Shown in pieces: positions 15,583 to 24,316 of a DNA stretch of 40,556 bases; position 1 is the first letter of the stretch; each line of letters begins with the position of its first letter. Below the pieces are notes generated by a model, which worked only from the letters and a program-made list of their open reading frames with translations, did no database searches and was not told the DNA's origin. Source of the DNA: CAZQVN01 sp964596775 (GTDB lineage Bacteria; Eisenbacteria; RBG-16-71-46; JABDJR01; JAWXBZ01); assembly GCA_964596775.1 (NCBI GenBank), contig CAZQVN010000033.1:1-40556 (forward strand). The letters run 5' to 3'. The position numbers were made by a program, and so were the translations under genes.

Positions 15583-16169
15583 CAGGCGGCCCCGGCCAGG
15601 CGGTAGCGTTCGAGGGCCTGCAGCACTTCCGGCGGGATCGCGGCGTCCCGGAAGGTGGTCGTCTGCCCGCCGGCGGAAACGTGCTGGATCGGCTCCCGTT
15701 CCGTGTGCCACTTCCGGAACAGGTCGGTGGCCCACTGCAGGGCCGCGAAGCGGAGATCGTCCGGCGTCTCGGTCCAGCCGGGCGAGGAAATCACTTCGAT
15801 GTTGTCGTTGCCCTTGAGCAGCGGCAGTTGGTCGAGAACATCGACCCGGCCGGTTGCGGAGACGACGATCCGGCCGGCCCCGACGTCGTAGGTGTGGTAC
15901 AGCGAGCCGTCGTAGTGGTACGCCTTGATGCTCGAGACGGCCGTGACGGGGTACTGGTTCAGAAACAGGTGCGTTTTCCCGTTTCCGTTGTAGCGCTCGG
16001 TCAGGGCCCTGGCCACGATCTGACGTCCGATCTCACGTTCCGCGGCGACCGTCACGGCGTTGATCGCCCTTTCGAGCGTGTCCCACTCCGCGATCGTCAT
16101 GTCGCGCTCCTTCCGGAGATGGCGGCGCGCCTCGTCCAGGCTGACCAGTGCGTGACCGAGCAGGGCCAT
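15582..16169 (-). CDS. Head-tail connector (gp6-like)
   Basis: The 195-aa protein is mostly helical at both ends (LVSLDEARRHLRKERDMTIA and LRFAALQWATDLFRKWHTER), with a beta region in between (YPVTAVSSIKAYHYDG, GRIVVSATGRVDVL). The start with 'L-x-x-L-x-E-A-R-x-H-L' is typical of the phage gp6-like connector family, which forms the ring under the portal. It precedes the gp10-like gene and overlaps it by one base (TGATG). The assignment rests on both order and pattern. Confidence 0.8.
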   Translation of the reverse strand: MALLGHALVSLDEARRHLRKERDMTIAEWDTLERAINAVTVAAEREIGRQIVARALTERYNGNGKTHLFLNQYPVTAVSSIKAYHYDGSLYHTYDVGAGRIVVSATGRVDVLDQLPLLKGNDNIEVISSPGWTETPDDLRFAALQWATDLFRKWHTEREPIQHVSAGGQTTTFRDAAIPPEVLQALERYRLAGAA

Positions 16170-16172
16170 GGA

Positions 16173-16469
16173 TCAGTCCTTGCCCTTCCCGATGCTCTTC
16201 CGCCCCTTGCCGCCGGCGTCCTCGCCGGAGAGGGATGCATTGACCTTGGGCGGGGCCCCCGGGGGCTCCTCGTCCGTCGCCTTCTCGGTTTCGGCCGGCC
16301 CCTCGGCCAGCCCGGACTCCTCCTCCCACGGAAACGGCTCCGCGGGTTCGAGCCAGGTCTTCAGCTGCTGGCCGCGCTCGGGAGAGCACTGCACCACCTC
16401 GCCGGTCTTGCCCTTGATGTCGCCGGCGCTGAAGCCGTTTTCGAATCCCTTCCTCACCTTGAATTTCAT
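16173..16469 (-). CDS. Small head-region protein
   Basis: I chose the inner ATG at 16469, which has aaggga eight bases upstream; an upstream ATG at 16562 lacks a site and only adds a charged extension. The 98-aa product begins MKFKVRKGFENGFSAGDIKG and has KTGEVVQCSPERGQQLKTWL. It ends with an acidic then Lys/Gly-rich tail (EEPPGAPPKVNASLSGEDAG). The N-terminal strand pattern resembles small head proteins or auxiliary coat proteins. It lies between a strong hairpin and the connector gene. Function unknown. Confidence 0.55.
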   Translation of the reverse strand: MKFKVRKGFENGFSAGDIKGKTGEVVQCSPERGQQLKTWLEPAEPFPWEEESGLAEGPAETEKATDEEPPGAPPKVNASLSGEDAGGKGRKSIGKGKD

Positions 16470-16579
16470 GAGTCGTTCCCTTTCTGCCCTGGCCGCCTCG
16501 CGCAGGCCGTCGCGCCACTGTTCGAGGTCGCCTGGTTCGCGTTTTCGCGTGAAGAGCACCATGAGTTGATAAGAACCCG

Positions 16580-16610
16580 GCCGGGGGCGGATGCTTGGTC
16601 CGCCCCCGGC
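16580..16610 (-). terminator. Strong hairpin after the signal-peptide gene
   Basis: Bases 16580-16591 pair perfectly with 16599-16610 over 12 GC-rich base pairs and a 7-nt loop. On the minus strand it follows the stop of the signal-peptide protein gene. The T-run that would complete an intrinsic terminator is weak (gggttcttat). It may work as a partial terminator or as a 3' stabiliser of the capsid transcripts. Confidence 0.65.
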
Positions 16611-16646
16611 ATTAGGTAGCCGCGGCTCCCGACGCGGCCCCGCGGG

Positions 16647-17192
16647 TTACTGCGTTCCGCGTTTGACGAACGTCGGATACACGTCCGTCAGCCCTGAGGT
16701 CGTGGCATCCATGTTCCTGGCCATGATCCGAAGGACTCCGGCACTCGGAGGGACCACCGTGACCGAAACGTAAGGAGCCGTGGCCGTGAGCAGCGTGCTG
16801 TTGGCGCCTCCGACGGATCCCGTGAACGTGTTCGTCGGCGTCCAGGGCCCCGAGGTTGTAGGCCCCCAGTCGAGCTGCAGCCGCAAGGAGTCGATGTTGG
16901 TGGCATACGTCCAGTTGAACGTGAGGGTCACCACTCCCTGGCCGCTGGAGTTGACGCCGGCGATTCCACCGAGTCTCGGCCGCTCCTTCACCAGGTCGAA
17001 GTAGGCCGTCCCGGTGTCGGCCCCCGCGGCCGTCAGCGAGGCGAAGTCCAGGTGGTAGGTCGTCCCCACGGGACTCTCGGCCACCGGGACCGCGGTCACG
17101 GTGTGGCTCGCAGCCAGGCTCGCAGCCGGGAACGCGAGGATCAGCGAGAGGATCAGCGGGGTCAGGATCTTCGGAATCAGCGATCGTTTCAT
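16647..17192 (-). CDS. Capsid-cluster protein with Sec signal peptide
   Basis: The 181-aa product has a clear signal peptide: a basic start (MKRSLIPK), a hydrophobic core LTPLILSLILAFPAASLA, and a cleavage site after SLA at about residue 27. The mature part is beta-rich and small-residue-rich (VVTLTFNWTYATNIDSLRLQ, APYVSVTVVPPSAGVLRIMA), like an Ig-type decoration domain. It lies directly after the major capsid gene, where head decoration proteins are often encoded, and is flanked by two strong hairpins. A signal peptide on a head protein is odd. It may instead be exported. Confidence 0.75.
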   Translation of the reverse strand: MKRSLIPKILTPLILSLILAFPAASLAASHTVTAVPVAESPVGTTYHLDFASLTAAGADTGTAYFDLVKERPRLGGIAGVNSSGQGVVTLTFNWTYATNIDSLRLQLDWGPTTSGPWTPTNTFTGSVGGANSTLLTATAPYVSVTVVPPSAGVLRIMARNMDATTSGLTDVYPTFVKRGTQ

Positions 17193-17237
17193 CGTTTCAG
17201 GTCTCCGTATCGAAAGGTGTGTCGTTCGTTTCAGGGT

Positions 17238-17266
17238 GGGCCCGTTCCGTCTCGCGGAACGGGCCC
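17238..17266 (-). terminator. Perfect hairpin after the major capsid gene
   Basis: Bases 17238-17249 pair perfectly with 17255-17266 (12 bp, 5-nt loop). The hairpin begins eight bases after the capsid stop on the minus strand. It lacks a T-run, so full termination is doubtful. A stabilising or attenuating role for the capsid mRNA is likely. Confidence 0.65.
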
Positions 17267-17273
17267 GGCGTGC

Positions 17274-18785
17274 CTAGTTGACGAGGGTCAGCGGGATGCC
17301 GTGGATCGCGCCCACGGCCTTGTCCGTCGTCGCTCCGATGTACTTGAACTCGTAGCGATCGAACATGACGAGCAGCCGCTGATCCGTGATCAGCCAGCGC
17401 TCCTCCTCGAGCTCGCGCTGTCCCTTCTCACCGATCCCCCAGTTGAGCGTGTTCGCGCACAGGATGGCCGTCCGGTCGTTCGCCTGGCCGGAGGTGTTCT
17501 TGCCGTTGGTGTGCAGGTTGTCCTTCATCATCCCGGAGAGGATGACCGGGGATCCGTCGAAGTCCGCGATCTGGCCGTACTTGATCGTGGCCTTCTCGCC
17601 GAGCTTGTCGACGGTGCGGACGTCCGGGTTCTGCATCATGGCCGCGGCGCCCCAGACGGAGACGAGCCAGGCCAGCAGCATCGGGTCGGCCCCGTGCTCG
17701 CCCATCATCGCCTTCACCGTCCGGTAGTCGGCCGAGGTCGGCTGGGCCGTGACGTTGTGGACCGCCGGGGATCCCTGCGACAGGTAGAAGTCGCGGAGAC
17801 CGTCGATCGTGGTCTCCGGCGCCGTGCCGATGGACCCCTGTCCGACGACATCGTTGTCCAGGTGGGTGGACGAGGTGTCGCCGTTCAGGATCCCCTTCTC
17901 GCGGCCGCGGGCGATCCCGTAGGGGATCCGGCGCCGGATGAAGGGCATGGCGGCGATGATCGAATCCTCCTCGAACTCGAAGGACACGACCTCGAGCGCA
18001 CGGTTCTTCTTCAGCGTCCAGATCTGGTTCCGCGTCGGATCGCCGGGGTTGTAGGCCTCCGCCACGCCCGAGGTGGAGTACGGGTTCGCCGGCAGCGTGG
18101 TCGTCTCCGGCACGCGCTGGACGTCCGGGAAGGCCGCCTCGAAGGGGAACTTCCACGGGTTGGTCGGCATGTTGTAGACGTCGAACAGCGCCGCGACCTT
18201 GAGCTGCAGCGCCACCTTCTCCCGGATCTGGGAGGAGAAGTCGGTCGGGATCCACTCGATCCCCTCGCCGGTCGTCTGGGAGTCCAGGGCCCGGAAGAAC
18301 TTGTCCCGGATCCCCTTGAACCGCTTGTACGACTTGAGGCCGTACATCTCCTTTTCGCTCAGGCCCCGCTTCTGGCGAGTCTCGAGAAGCTTGCGAACGA
18401 TGAAGAAGTCGTCCGCGGAATGCTGCAGGTCCCCCATCACGCGGTTCATCGTCTCGTTGCCGGCCGGCTTCGAGACGAGGGCCCGGTGGAACGCCTCGGG
18501 AGAGTCGTCCCAGGCGAGGTCGCCGGGATCGAACTGCGGCATGTTGAGAACCTTCCGGTTCGCGCCGGCCATCTCGGTCTCGATGTTCTTGATGGCACGC
18601 TGCGAGGCCTCGATCAGATCGGAGTTCGACTTGTTGCCGTCCTGGACGGCCTTCAGGTCCTTGAGGATCTGCGCCCGGCCCTCGGCGACGACGCGCGCGA
18701 GGCCCTCACACAGTTCCACGACCACTTCGGGTTTTTCGACGTCGATCTCTCGATCGAGAATCGTCGACTTGATGAGCTTCGCCAT
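17274..18785 (-). CDS. Major capsid protein, HK97 fold
   Basis: The 503-aa protein has a long helical N-terminal region of about 150 residues (CEGLARVVAEGRAQILKDLK), like a scaffolding delta domain removed by the prohead protease. Then comes an HK97-type body: WIPTDFSSQIREKVALQLKV, PWKFPFEAAFPDVQRV and SFEFEEDSIIAAMPFIRRRI. GREKGILNGDTSSTHLD follows, with a late RLLVMFDRYEFKYIG. 'FE-x-x-x-IP'-type and 'a-x-x-I-L-x-G-d' motifs are family hallmarks. It is preceded by the protease and portal genes, as in HK97-like phages. Confidence 0.92.
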   Translation of the reverse strand: MAKLIKSTILDREIDVEKPEVVVELCEGLARVVAEGRAQILKDLKAVQDGNKSNSDLIEASQRAIKNIETEMAGANRKVLNMPQFDPGDLAWDDSPEAFHRALVSKPAGNETMNRVMGDLQHSADDFFIVRKLLETRQKRGLSEKEMYGLKSYKRFKGIRDKFFRALDSQTTGEGIEWIPTDFSSQIREKVALQLKVAALFDVYNMPTNPWKFPFEAAFPDVQRVPETTTLPANPYSTSGVAEAYNPGDPTRNQIWTLKKNRALEVVSFEFEEDSIIAAMPFIRRRIPYGIARGREKGILNGDTSSTHLDNDVVGQGSIGTAPETTIDGLRDFYLSQGSPAVHNVTAQPTSADYRTVKAMMGEHGADPMLLAWLVSVWGAAAMMQNPDVRTVDKLGEKATIKYGQIADFDGSPVILSGMMKDNLHTNGKNTSGQANDRTAILCANTLNWGIGEKGQRELEEERWLITDQRLLVMFDRYEFKYIGATTDKAVGAIHGIPLTLVN

Positions 18786-18829
18786 TCTCTCTTGCTCCTC
18801 GGGCCCTGGGCCCTCTGCGGCGCCCGGGT

Positions 18830-19711
18830 CTACCGGGCGGCCAGGATTCCGGCACCCGCCCGTTCCAGGGCGGACACCGCGTCCTCGAGGGCCCGATCGG
18901 CCCCCAGCTGATTCGGCTCGGGAGCAAGCCGTGTTACGTCGTTCGCGCCTTCCAGCGCGCGGATGAGTCGTTCGTTCTGTCGTGTCTGCTCGATCAGTTC
19001 ATGGGCGAGGTCCTCCGAGGTGGCCGCCAGCTGACAGGCACGGGAAAGGATTCCGAGATCTCCGGGCAGGTCGCTCGCCGGGATCTCCCGGCCATGGCGC
19101 TTCGCGCTGGCGAGGGCAATCCTCGCGAGAGTGAGGGCGTTCGCGTTGCCGGGGATGCCGACCAGCGAGTACTCGAGGATCTCGGACTTCGTGAATCGGA
19201 TGCCGCGCGATCCGCCCTCGAGCTTGAACTCCTCCCACTCGTGAGGAATCCAGCTGATCGACCACGGGCGGATGTAGCCGTTCGAGTGCAGGGCCCAGAT
19301 CTCGCCGATCCGCGCGGGGGACTCCTTGACGCCGAAAAGCGTCTTCGCCCACATGCCGTTCGAGAGGATCTTCTGGTCGATCGACTGGCCGATCGGGAGC
19401 TTCCAGTCTTCGTGCCCCCAGAACACGGAGGGGCTCTTCCGGAAGTTCTCGAGCTGGAGCCCCTCGGGCACGACGATCGAGTCGTACCGATCCAGGTCCG
19501 ACGTCGAAACCATGGCCTCGGAGGTGTAGGCCTCGGCGTCGATCGACTCCGCGCGGGTGTATCCGCCCCGGAAGGTCCGGAAGGCGGGCCCCTGCGGCGT
19601 GTCGACCACGGGCTTCCAGTTCGGGTCGTCGTTCAGGCGGTGCCGGCCCTCACGGTGGGCCGTTTCGATCTTGGACCGGTACTCGGCAAGGAGGTCTGGA
19701 TTGTTCAGCAT
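18830..19711 (-). CDS. Prohead protease
   Basis: The 293-aa protein carries the HK97 prohead-protease signature. Likely catalytic His100 lies in FWGHEDWKLPIGQ, Ser151 in YIRPWSISWIP, and Glu180 in EILEYSLVGIPGNANA. The first 50 residues and the C-terminal helical part (ATSEDLAHELIEQTRQNERL) may act as scaffold or targeting regions. It would cleave the capsid N-termini during maturation. It overlaps the portal gene by 7 nt and precedes the capsid gene after a 44-bp gap in which I see nothing notable. Confidence 0.88.
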   Translation of the reverse strand: MLNNPDLLAEYRSKIETAHREGRHRLNDDPNWKPVVDTPQGPAFRTFRGGYTRAESIDAEAYTSEAMVSTSDLDRYDSIVVPEGLQLENFRKSPSVFWGHEDWKLPIGQSIDQKILSNGMWAKTLFGVKESPARIGEIWALHSNGYIRPWSISWIPHEWEEFKLEGGSRGIRFTKSEILEYSLVGIPGNANALTLARIALASAKRHGREIPASDLPGDLGILSRACQLAATSEDLAHELIEQTRQNERLIRALEGANDVTRLAPEPNQLGADRALEDAVSALERAGAGILAAR

Positions 19712-21936
19712 CGTGCGACTCCGCTTCCGTTTGAGCGCGCCGATTCCTCGTCAGGAGGATCGACCATCGCTGCGATTCGGGAGCGGATCGCATTGACTCG
19801 ATAGGACAGTTTGAGCTTCCCCGCGGTGAGGAAGCATCGACACTCGGCTCGTTCCTCGACGGGCCCCGCCGGGTCCGCCGGGTACTGCATCAGATGGCCG
19901 CCCACGTTGAACGGCTCGTCCAGGTTCTTCTCGGTGCCGCCTATCCGGTGGCTTTCGCGCACGTCCTCGTCATCCTCGTCGTTCCAGACCTTCGTCTCCA
20001 CCACGCCGGACTGGCGCCATGCCTCGAGGTCGGCGAAGGAGAGGGCGGCGTTGGTTTCCGTCTGGGCGATGTTCGTGGCGCGGCTGCGGCGGATCTCCAT
20101 GCCGTTCCTGATTCCGGCCTGCATGATCCGGTCCGCGGTTTCGACGATGTTGTCGCCGGCGAGCTGCGCCTCGAGGAGGGCATCCTTGATGGCGCGGCGC
20201 ACGGTGTCCGCGGTGGTCTGGTCGATCAGCACCACCTGCTCGGCCCCCCATCTCTCGATGAACTCCAGAGCGAGCTCGGAAGTCGAGTTGAACTTGAGAC
20301 CTGCTCCGAAGCCGGCGATCTCCTCCTGGCCAACGGACTTCACGATTTCCGAGAAGGCGCCCTGCACCTTTTTCGTCGCACCGTTCCGGACGCCGGCGAG
20401 CACGGCATCCACGGGCCCCAGGTCGGCGAAGGTCAGCCTGTCCCGGTTTTCCATCAGCGCGTCTTCCTGGTCTCGAAACACCGACAGGATCACCCGGAGG
20501 AACCGGGGGAGGTGCACTTCGAGCCGGGCCACGATCTGGGCGATCTTCTTCTTGGCGGTCTCGCGCCGCTCCGCCTCGAGGCGGGTCCGGATGTCCCGGT
20601 TGACCTGGTCGATGAGCTGCTCGACGGGAGACCGGTAGCTGGCGGCGGGCGCGGGGTCGGATCCTCCGTCCGGAGCGCTCGATGGATCCTCTCCCCGCGC
20701 CTGCTCGATCTCGTTCTGGTAGAGCTTGTCCCGCTCCGTGGTCTGCAGATCCGGCACGCGGCGACTCTTGATCCACTGGCGATACTCCCCGACCGTGATC
20801 ACCCCGTTGTTGAAAGCGCTCCCGGCCGCATTGGATGCCACCTCCATCTTGGGCAGGAGCGCTTCCACGTTCGAGAAGTCGGACCGGACGTACAGGTCCC
20901 TTCCGAAGAGCGGCGCCACGTGCAGGTTCACCTCGCCGTCGGCGAGCTGGCACAGCGGCTGGATCGTCCCCTCGTAGAACTCGGCCTTCTGCTCGTGCGC
21001 GGTGGCGTAGGACTGCTCCTCGGCGTACCCGCAGATCACCGGCGGAACGCCCAGGGAGCGCAGCACGGCGCGCTCGGTCGCAGTCAGCCCCTCGTTGAAC
21101 TGCAGGTCCTTGAAGTTCTTCCCCAGCTCCACGATCTGCTCCACGCCGGAGACGAACCGCCACTTGAACTGATTCCCGAGTCCCCGGTGCTCGTCGTTGA
21201 ACACCTCCTTCTGCTGCTTCATGAAGTCCCTGCCCTGGGCCTGCTTGAAGCCGACCACGCCGCCGAGGACGGCGCCGTTCGCGAAGAAGTCTTCGTTGAA
21301 GGCCATCATGTACAGCTGGAGAACGAGGTTCTTCCGGGAAGCCAGGAGGGGGGACTGCCCGAAGATGTCCGAGAGCGGGTTCCAGTAGCGGAACGGAACG
21401 ATGTCCTCCGCGGCGATCCGCTGCTTCTCCTGGGATCCGGGAGGGCCCCAGAGGTAGTACAGGACGGGGCGGTCCTTGCCCGGAACGGGCTGGATCCAGT
21501 CCGGCCGAAGAACGCGGAACTCGGTAGGGCGGGACCGGAATTCCGCGTCCTTCAGCCAGTAGCCCGTGCCCACGCAACCCATGAAAGCAAACGTCGCCTG
21601 CTTCCCGGAGTAGGCCGTGCACCAGTCGTTGAACTTCCCGCTCGTGGGGTTCAGCATCTCGGCAAGCGGATGATCCGTGACGACCTGGTCGGATCCCTTC
21701 CGCCGGCGATAGACGACCTGCGGGACGGCCGCGGCATGGTTCGCGATCGCACGGACGCCGGCGAACGCCGCGGGGACCATGCGGTAGGCGTCCGTCAGGT
21801 CGGCCATGTCCGTCGGGATCGAGAGCGGGCGGCCGACCCGGAAGGACTCGACTTCCTGCGGTACGCCCCGCTTCATGTACTCGATCGCCAGGCGCGCCTG
21901 GGTCATCGCGAACTGGAAACGCTGGATGAGGTTCAT
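19705..21936 (-). CDS. Portal protein fused to MuF-type head morphogenesis domain
   Basis: This 743-aa protein combines two normally separate functions. The first two-thirds is a portal: YRMVPAAFAGVRAIANHAAA, DWIQPVPGKDRP, LSDIFGQSPLLASRKNLVLQ and a helix-rich wing region. The last 130 or so residues match MuF (gp7-like): RATNIAQTETNAAL, then KVWNDEDDEDVRESHRI, LDEPFNVGGHLMQYPADP and a final AECRCF. It has no toxin-like extension after MuF. The portal ring drives packaging, and the MuF part is injected or stabilises the head vertex. Portal-MuF fusions occur in other phages. Confidence 0.88.
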   Translation of the reverse strand: MNLIQRFQFAMTQARLAIEYMKRGVPQEVESFRVGRPLSIPTDMADLTDAYRMVPAAFAGVRAIANHAAAVPQVVYRRRKGSDQVVTDHPLAEMLNPTSGKFNDWCTAYSGKQATFAFMGCVGTGYWLKDAEFRSRPTEFRVLRPDWIQPVPGKDRPVLYYLWGPPGSQEKQRIAAEDIVPFRYWNPLSDIFGQSPLLASRKNLVLQLYMMAFNEDFFANGAVLGGVVGFKQAQGRDFMKQQKEVFNDEHRGLGNQFKWRFVSGVEQIVELGKNFKDLQFNEGLTATERAVLRSLGVPPVICGYAEEQSYATAHEQKAEFYEGTIQPLCQLADGEVNLHVAPLFGRDLYVRSDFSNVEALLPKMEVASNAAGSAFNNGVITVGEYRQWIKSRRVPDLQTTERDKLYQNEIEQARGEDPSSAPDGGSDPAPAASYRSPVEQLIDQVNRDIRTRLEAERRETAKKKIAQIVARLEVHLPRFLRVILSVFRDQEDALMENRDRLTFADLGPVDAVLAGVRNGATKKVQGAFSEIVKSVGQEEIAGFGAGLKFNSTSELALEFIERWGAEQVVLIDQTTADTVRRAIKDALLEAQLAGDNIVETADRIMQAGIRNGMEIRRSRATNIAQTETNAALSFADLEAWRQSGVVETKVWNDEDDEDVRESHRIGGTEKNLDEPFNVGGHLMQYPADPAGPVEERAECRCFLTAGKLKLSYRVNAIRSRIAAMVDPPDEESARSNGSGVARC

Positions 21937-21979
21937 GCAGCCATGATCAGACAGACGGGGGCGAAGTCAAGTTTTCGGT

Positions 21980-23668
21980 TTAGAGAACGGTCGGCGTCGG
22001 AATCTGGGCGACGTACCAGCCGATGGCGTTCGTGAGAACCCCGTCCCGCTTCACCGACCGTTTCTTGATCTCGACGGCGTTGGCGCGGCGGTCCACCTCA
22101 TCACCAACCTGAAAAGTCAGGCACTCGCGGATCATCGTCGCATCCCGGACCACCATTCCGCCGGTCGACAGGCACTCCCCCAGCATGTCGAGAATCTGGT
22201 TCCGCGTCCCGACGTTCGTGGGGAAGCCAGGTCGGTCCTTCTCCTCCCCTGTCACCGGGTCCAGGTGGTAGTACAGGTTCCAGTAGCCTTCCTCCTGGAG
22301 GGCGAACAGCGTGGCGTGGCCGTGATTGTTCTCCTCCGGCGCCACCATGGCCTCGTTGTAGAACCACCCGAGCACGGCCAGGAAGCGCCCCCACGGGCCC
22401 GGGCGTATCTCGTTCGAGCGCGCCATGGCCACCTGCTCAATCGCGTCCTTCCTCGTGACGTCGAGGACCTCGGCGTACGAGAAATCCGCATCTCCTCCAC
22501 CGCCGCCGGCGACGTCGGCCGCGATCAGGTAGCGGTGCTTCGGTTTCGGCGGGACCCAGATCTCGAGCATTTCCGCCGCGGCGCGCAGCTTCCCCGCCAG
22601 ACGAAAGTCGGCCGGTATCACCGCATCGAGGTCCAGCGGGCGCACCCGGGCCTCGACCACGACGAGCAGCCGCGAGAGGACCGCCTGGTCAAACTTCGGC
22701 TGGCCGGACTGCAGGAAGCAGGAGATTCCATTCTCGAGCTGCTCCTGCTGAAGGAGCCCCTTCAGCTTCTTCTTCTTCTTTCGCCGGAAGTTTATCTGTT
22801 CATCGTCTAGGGCGTGCGCGGAGATCAGCGCCGCCTCGTCCTTGTCGGGCACAATGGCCTGCCCGTCTTCCAGCGGAATCCGATTCGCCGGATGAGTCCA
22901 CCATGGAAAGACATGCAGCTTTGCATCGTTCCGTCCGTACAGGGCGTCCATGCACTCATCACGCCATGCGTTGAACCCTTTCGCAGTCGATTCCTTCACG
23001 ATCCGGCCGATGGGCGTGAGCGCTTCACCGACCGCGGCGAGCGTTTCCTCGAGGTTCGGGAAGGACGCGATCTCAGAGAGGTGCAGGAAGTCGATATCCG
23101 AACCACGACCCACCTCCGTATTCCCGGCAGTTCCGATCTGGATCTGGGAGTCGATGTCCTGGAACAGGATCTCGCGGGTGTTGTCACGGGAAAGCGGGGG
23201 GCGCATCCACTCCGGGAGCCTTTTCATGGCGTACTTTTGCTTCTTGAACAGCTCCTCCGTCGCCTTCGATTCGTGCGCGATCACCATCCCGTGCCGGGTC
23301 GGCGTGAACCTGCAGAGGTGGAACATCTCCGCCCCAATCAACGTAGAAAAGCCGAGCTTCCTGGACTTCAGAATGTCATCGTCGAGGGTCTCGCTGTTGA
23401 TGTAGGTGATCTGCGGTGGCGAGAAGAGCAGCCGCGTTGGGCGGCGCTGGACCTTGTGTGCAACGAAGTAGTAGCGCTGGAGGAAATACGGCCGGGACCT
23501 GGCGCAGATCTCAAGCTCGATCCGCTGGAGCCCGGGGTCCCGGTTGACGATCTCGAGTTCGACGGCGCAGAACGCCGCCCACCATTCGGGGTCTACGCCC
23601 TCGAGGAGGGAGAACCCGAGCGGCTCAGCGTTTCTTTCGAGCGCTCTTGCGGACTGGCTTGCCGGCAT
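21980..23668 (-). CDS. Terminase large subunit
   Basis: The 562-aa protein has an N-terminal ATPase with a deviant Walker A KSRKLGFST (101-109), a Walker B-like IDFLHLSEIA near 192-201 and a coupling motif region around KESTAKGFNAW. The nuclease domain begins with HRYLIAADVAGGGGGDADFS, where the conserved Asp of the RNase H-like fold is seen, and continues to EENNHGHATLFALQ. It powers DNA packaging and cuts concatemers. The start at 23668 overlaps the small terminase gene by 44 nt, and its ribosome-binding site is weak, so translation is probably coupled. Confidence 0.92.
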   Translation of the reverse strand: MPASQSARALERNAEPLGFSLLEGVDPEWWAAFCAVELEIVNRDPGLQRIELEICARSRPYFLQRYYFVAHKVQRRPTRLLFSPPQITYINSETLDDDILKSRKLGFSTLIGAEMFHLCRFTPTRHGMVIAHESKATEELFKKQKYAMKRLPEWMRPPLSRDNTREILFQDIDSQIQIGTAGNTEVGRGSDIDFLHLSEIASFPNLEETLAAVGEALTPIGRIVKESTAKGFNAWRDECMDALYGRNDAKLHVFPWWTHPANRIPLEDGQAIVPDKDEAALISAHALDDEQINFRRKKKKKLKGLLQQEQLENGISCFLQSGQPKFDQAVLSRLLVVVEARVRPLDLDAVIPADFRLAGKLRAAAEMLEIWVPPKPKHRYLIAADVAGGGGGDADFSYAEVLDVTRKDAIEQVAMARSNEIRPGPWGRFLAVLGWFYNEAMVAPEENNHGHATLFALQEEGYWNLYYHLDPVTGEEKDRPGFPTNVGTRNQILDMLGECLSTGGMVVRDATMIRECLTFQVGDEVDRRANAVEIKKRSVKRDGVLTNAIGWYVAQIPTPTVL

Positions 23669-24089
23669 CTGTCTGCCTGCCCATGATCTCCGCCCGGGCG
23701 GCGATCAGTTCGTCGAGGGAGAGGTCCTTCAGGTTCGCGTCGACCGAACCGCCGATCGTGAGGGTATCCCCCTCGGTCAGCCGTCCGATCGCGCGGAAGG
23801 CGGCGATCGCTGCCTTCGGGTCCTCGGATCGCATGAGCGCCACGATGTGCTCCGCGGCCGCGTCAGCCTCGGTCCGGGTCAGGCCGTGCTGCTTGATGAA
23901 CGTGGCGGTCAGGGCGAAGCCGGCTCCCTTCTTCCGCACGGAGCCGGCGGGCAGGTTGAGGACCCGGAGGACCGCCGAGGACAGCCGGGCGCCCTGCGGG
24001 ACACCGCCCGGGTTGCGCCGGGGGTCCGGCCCTGGCTTGAACCGGTGCGGGTTGCCGGGCTTGAACTGGCTCGGGCTCTTCTTGGGCAT
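23625..24089 (-). CDS. Small terminase subunit (DUF5681-like)
   Basis: The ATG at 24089 overlaps the preceding stop as TGATG and gives 154 aa. The N-terminus SQFKPGNPHRFKPGPDPRRN is the 'F-x-P-G-N-x-x-x-F-x-P-G-x-x-x-R-x-N' motif of DUF5681 proteins. Those lie next to large terminases in many phages. The middle is helical with LTRTEADAAAEHIVALMRS. The basic C-terminus (KPVRKSARKKR) could bind DNA. The role would be recognition of the packaging start site. Confidence 0.75.
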   Translation of the reverse strand: MPKKSPSQFKPGNPHRFKPGPDPRRNPGGVPQGARLSSAVLRVLNLPAGSVRKKGAGFALTATFIKQHGLTRTEADAAAEHIVALMRSEDPKAAIAAFRAIGRLTEGDTLTIGGSVDANLKDLSLDELIAARAEIMGRQTDAGKPVRKSARKKR

Positions 24090-24316
24090 CAGCGCTTTTT
24101 CTCCCTCGCAAACTTCGCGATCGCGGCCATCGTGGCGGCCGTCTTCAGGTTCTTCTCGGTGGGCGCGACGATCAGGGAGCCGCGCGGCGCCGCCGCCGTC
24201 TGTCGCCCCTTCTTCCGCTTCTTCCGGCACTCCCGGTGATAGAACCGCCTCGTCCCGTCCGCAGTCTCCGGGAGCGGCTCCCAGCAAACGATGCACATCG
24301 GCGTGGAGGTGCTCAT
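24089..24316 (-). CDS. Small zinc-finger-like protein
   Basis: The ATG at 24316 has aggggaga before it and gives 75 aa. The first half contains a CxxC and a later HxxxC (CIVC...YHREC), a likely single zinc site, followed by a basic stretch RKKRKKGRQ. The tail is helical with MAAIAKFAREKK. It is translationally coupled to the small terminase gene. Small Cys-rich proteins of this type next to terminases are common and generally unstudied; an HNH nuclease is not evident here. Confidence 0.65.
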   Translation of the reverse strand: MSTSTPMCIVCWEPLPETADGTRRFYHRECRKKRKKGRQTAAAPRGSLIVAPTEKNLKTAATMAAIAKFAREKKR

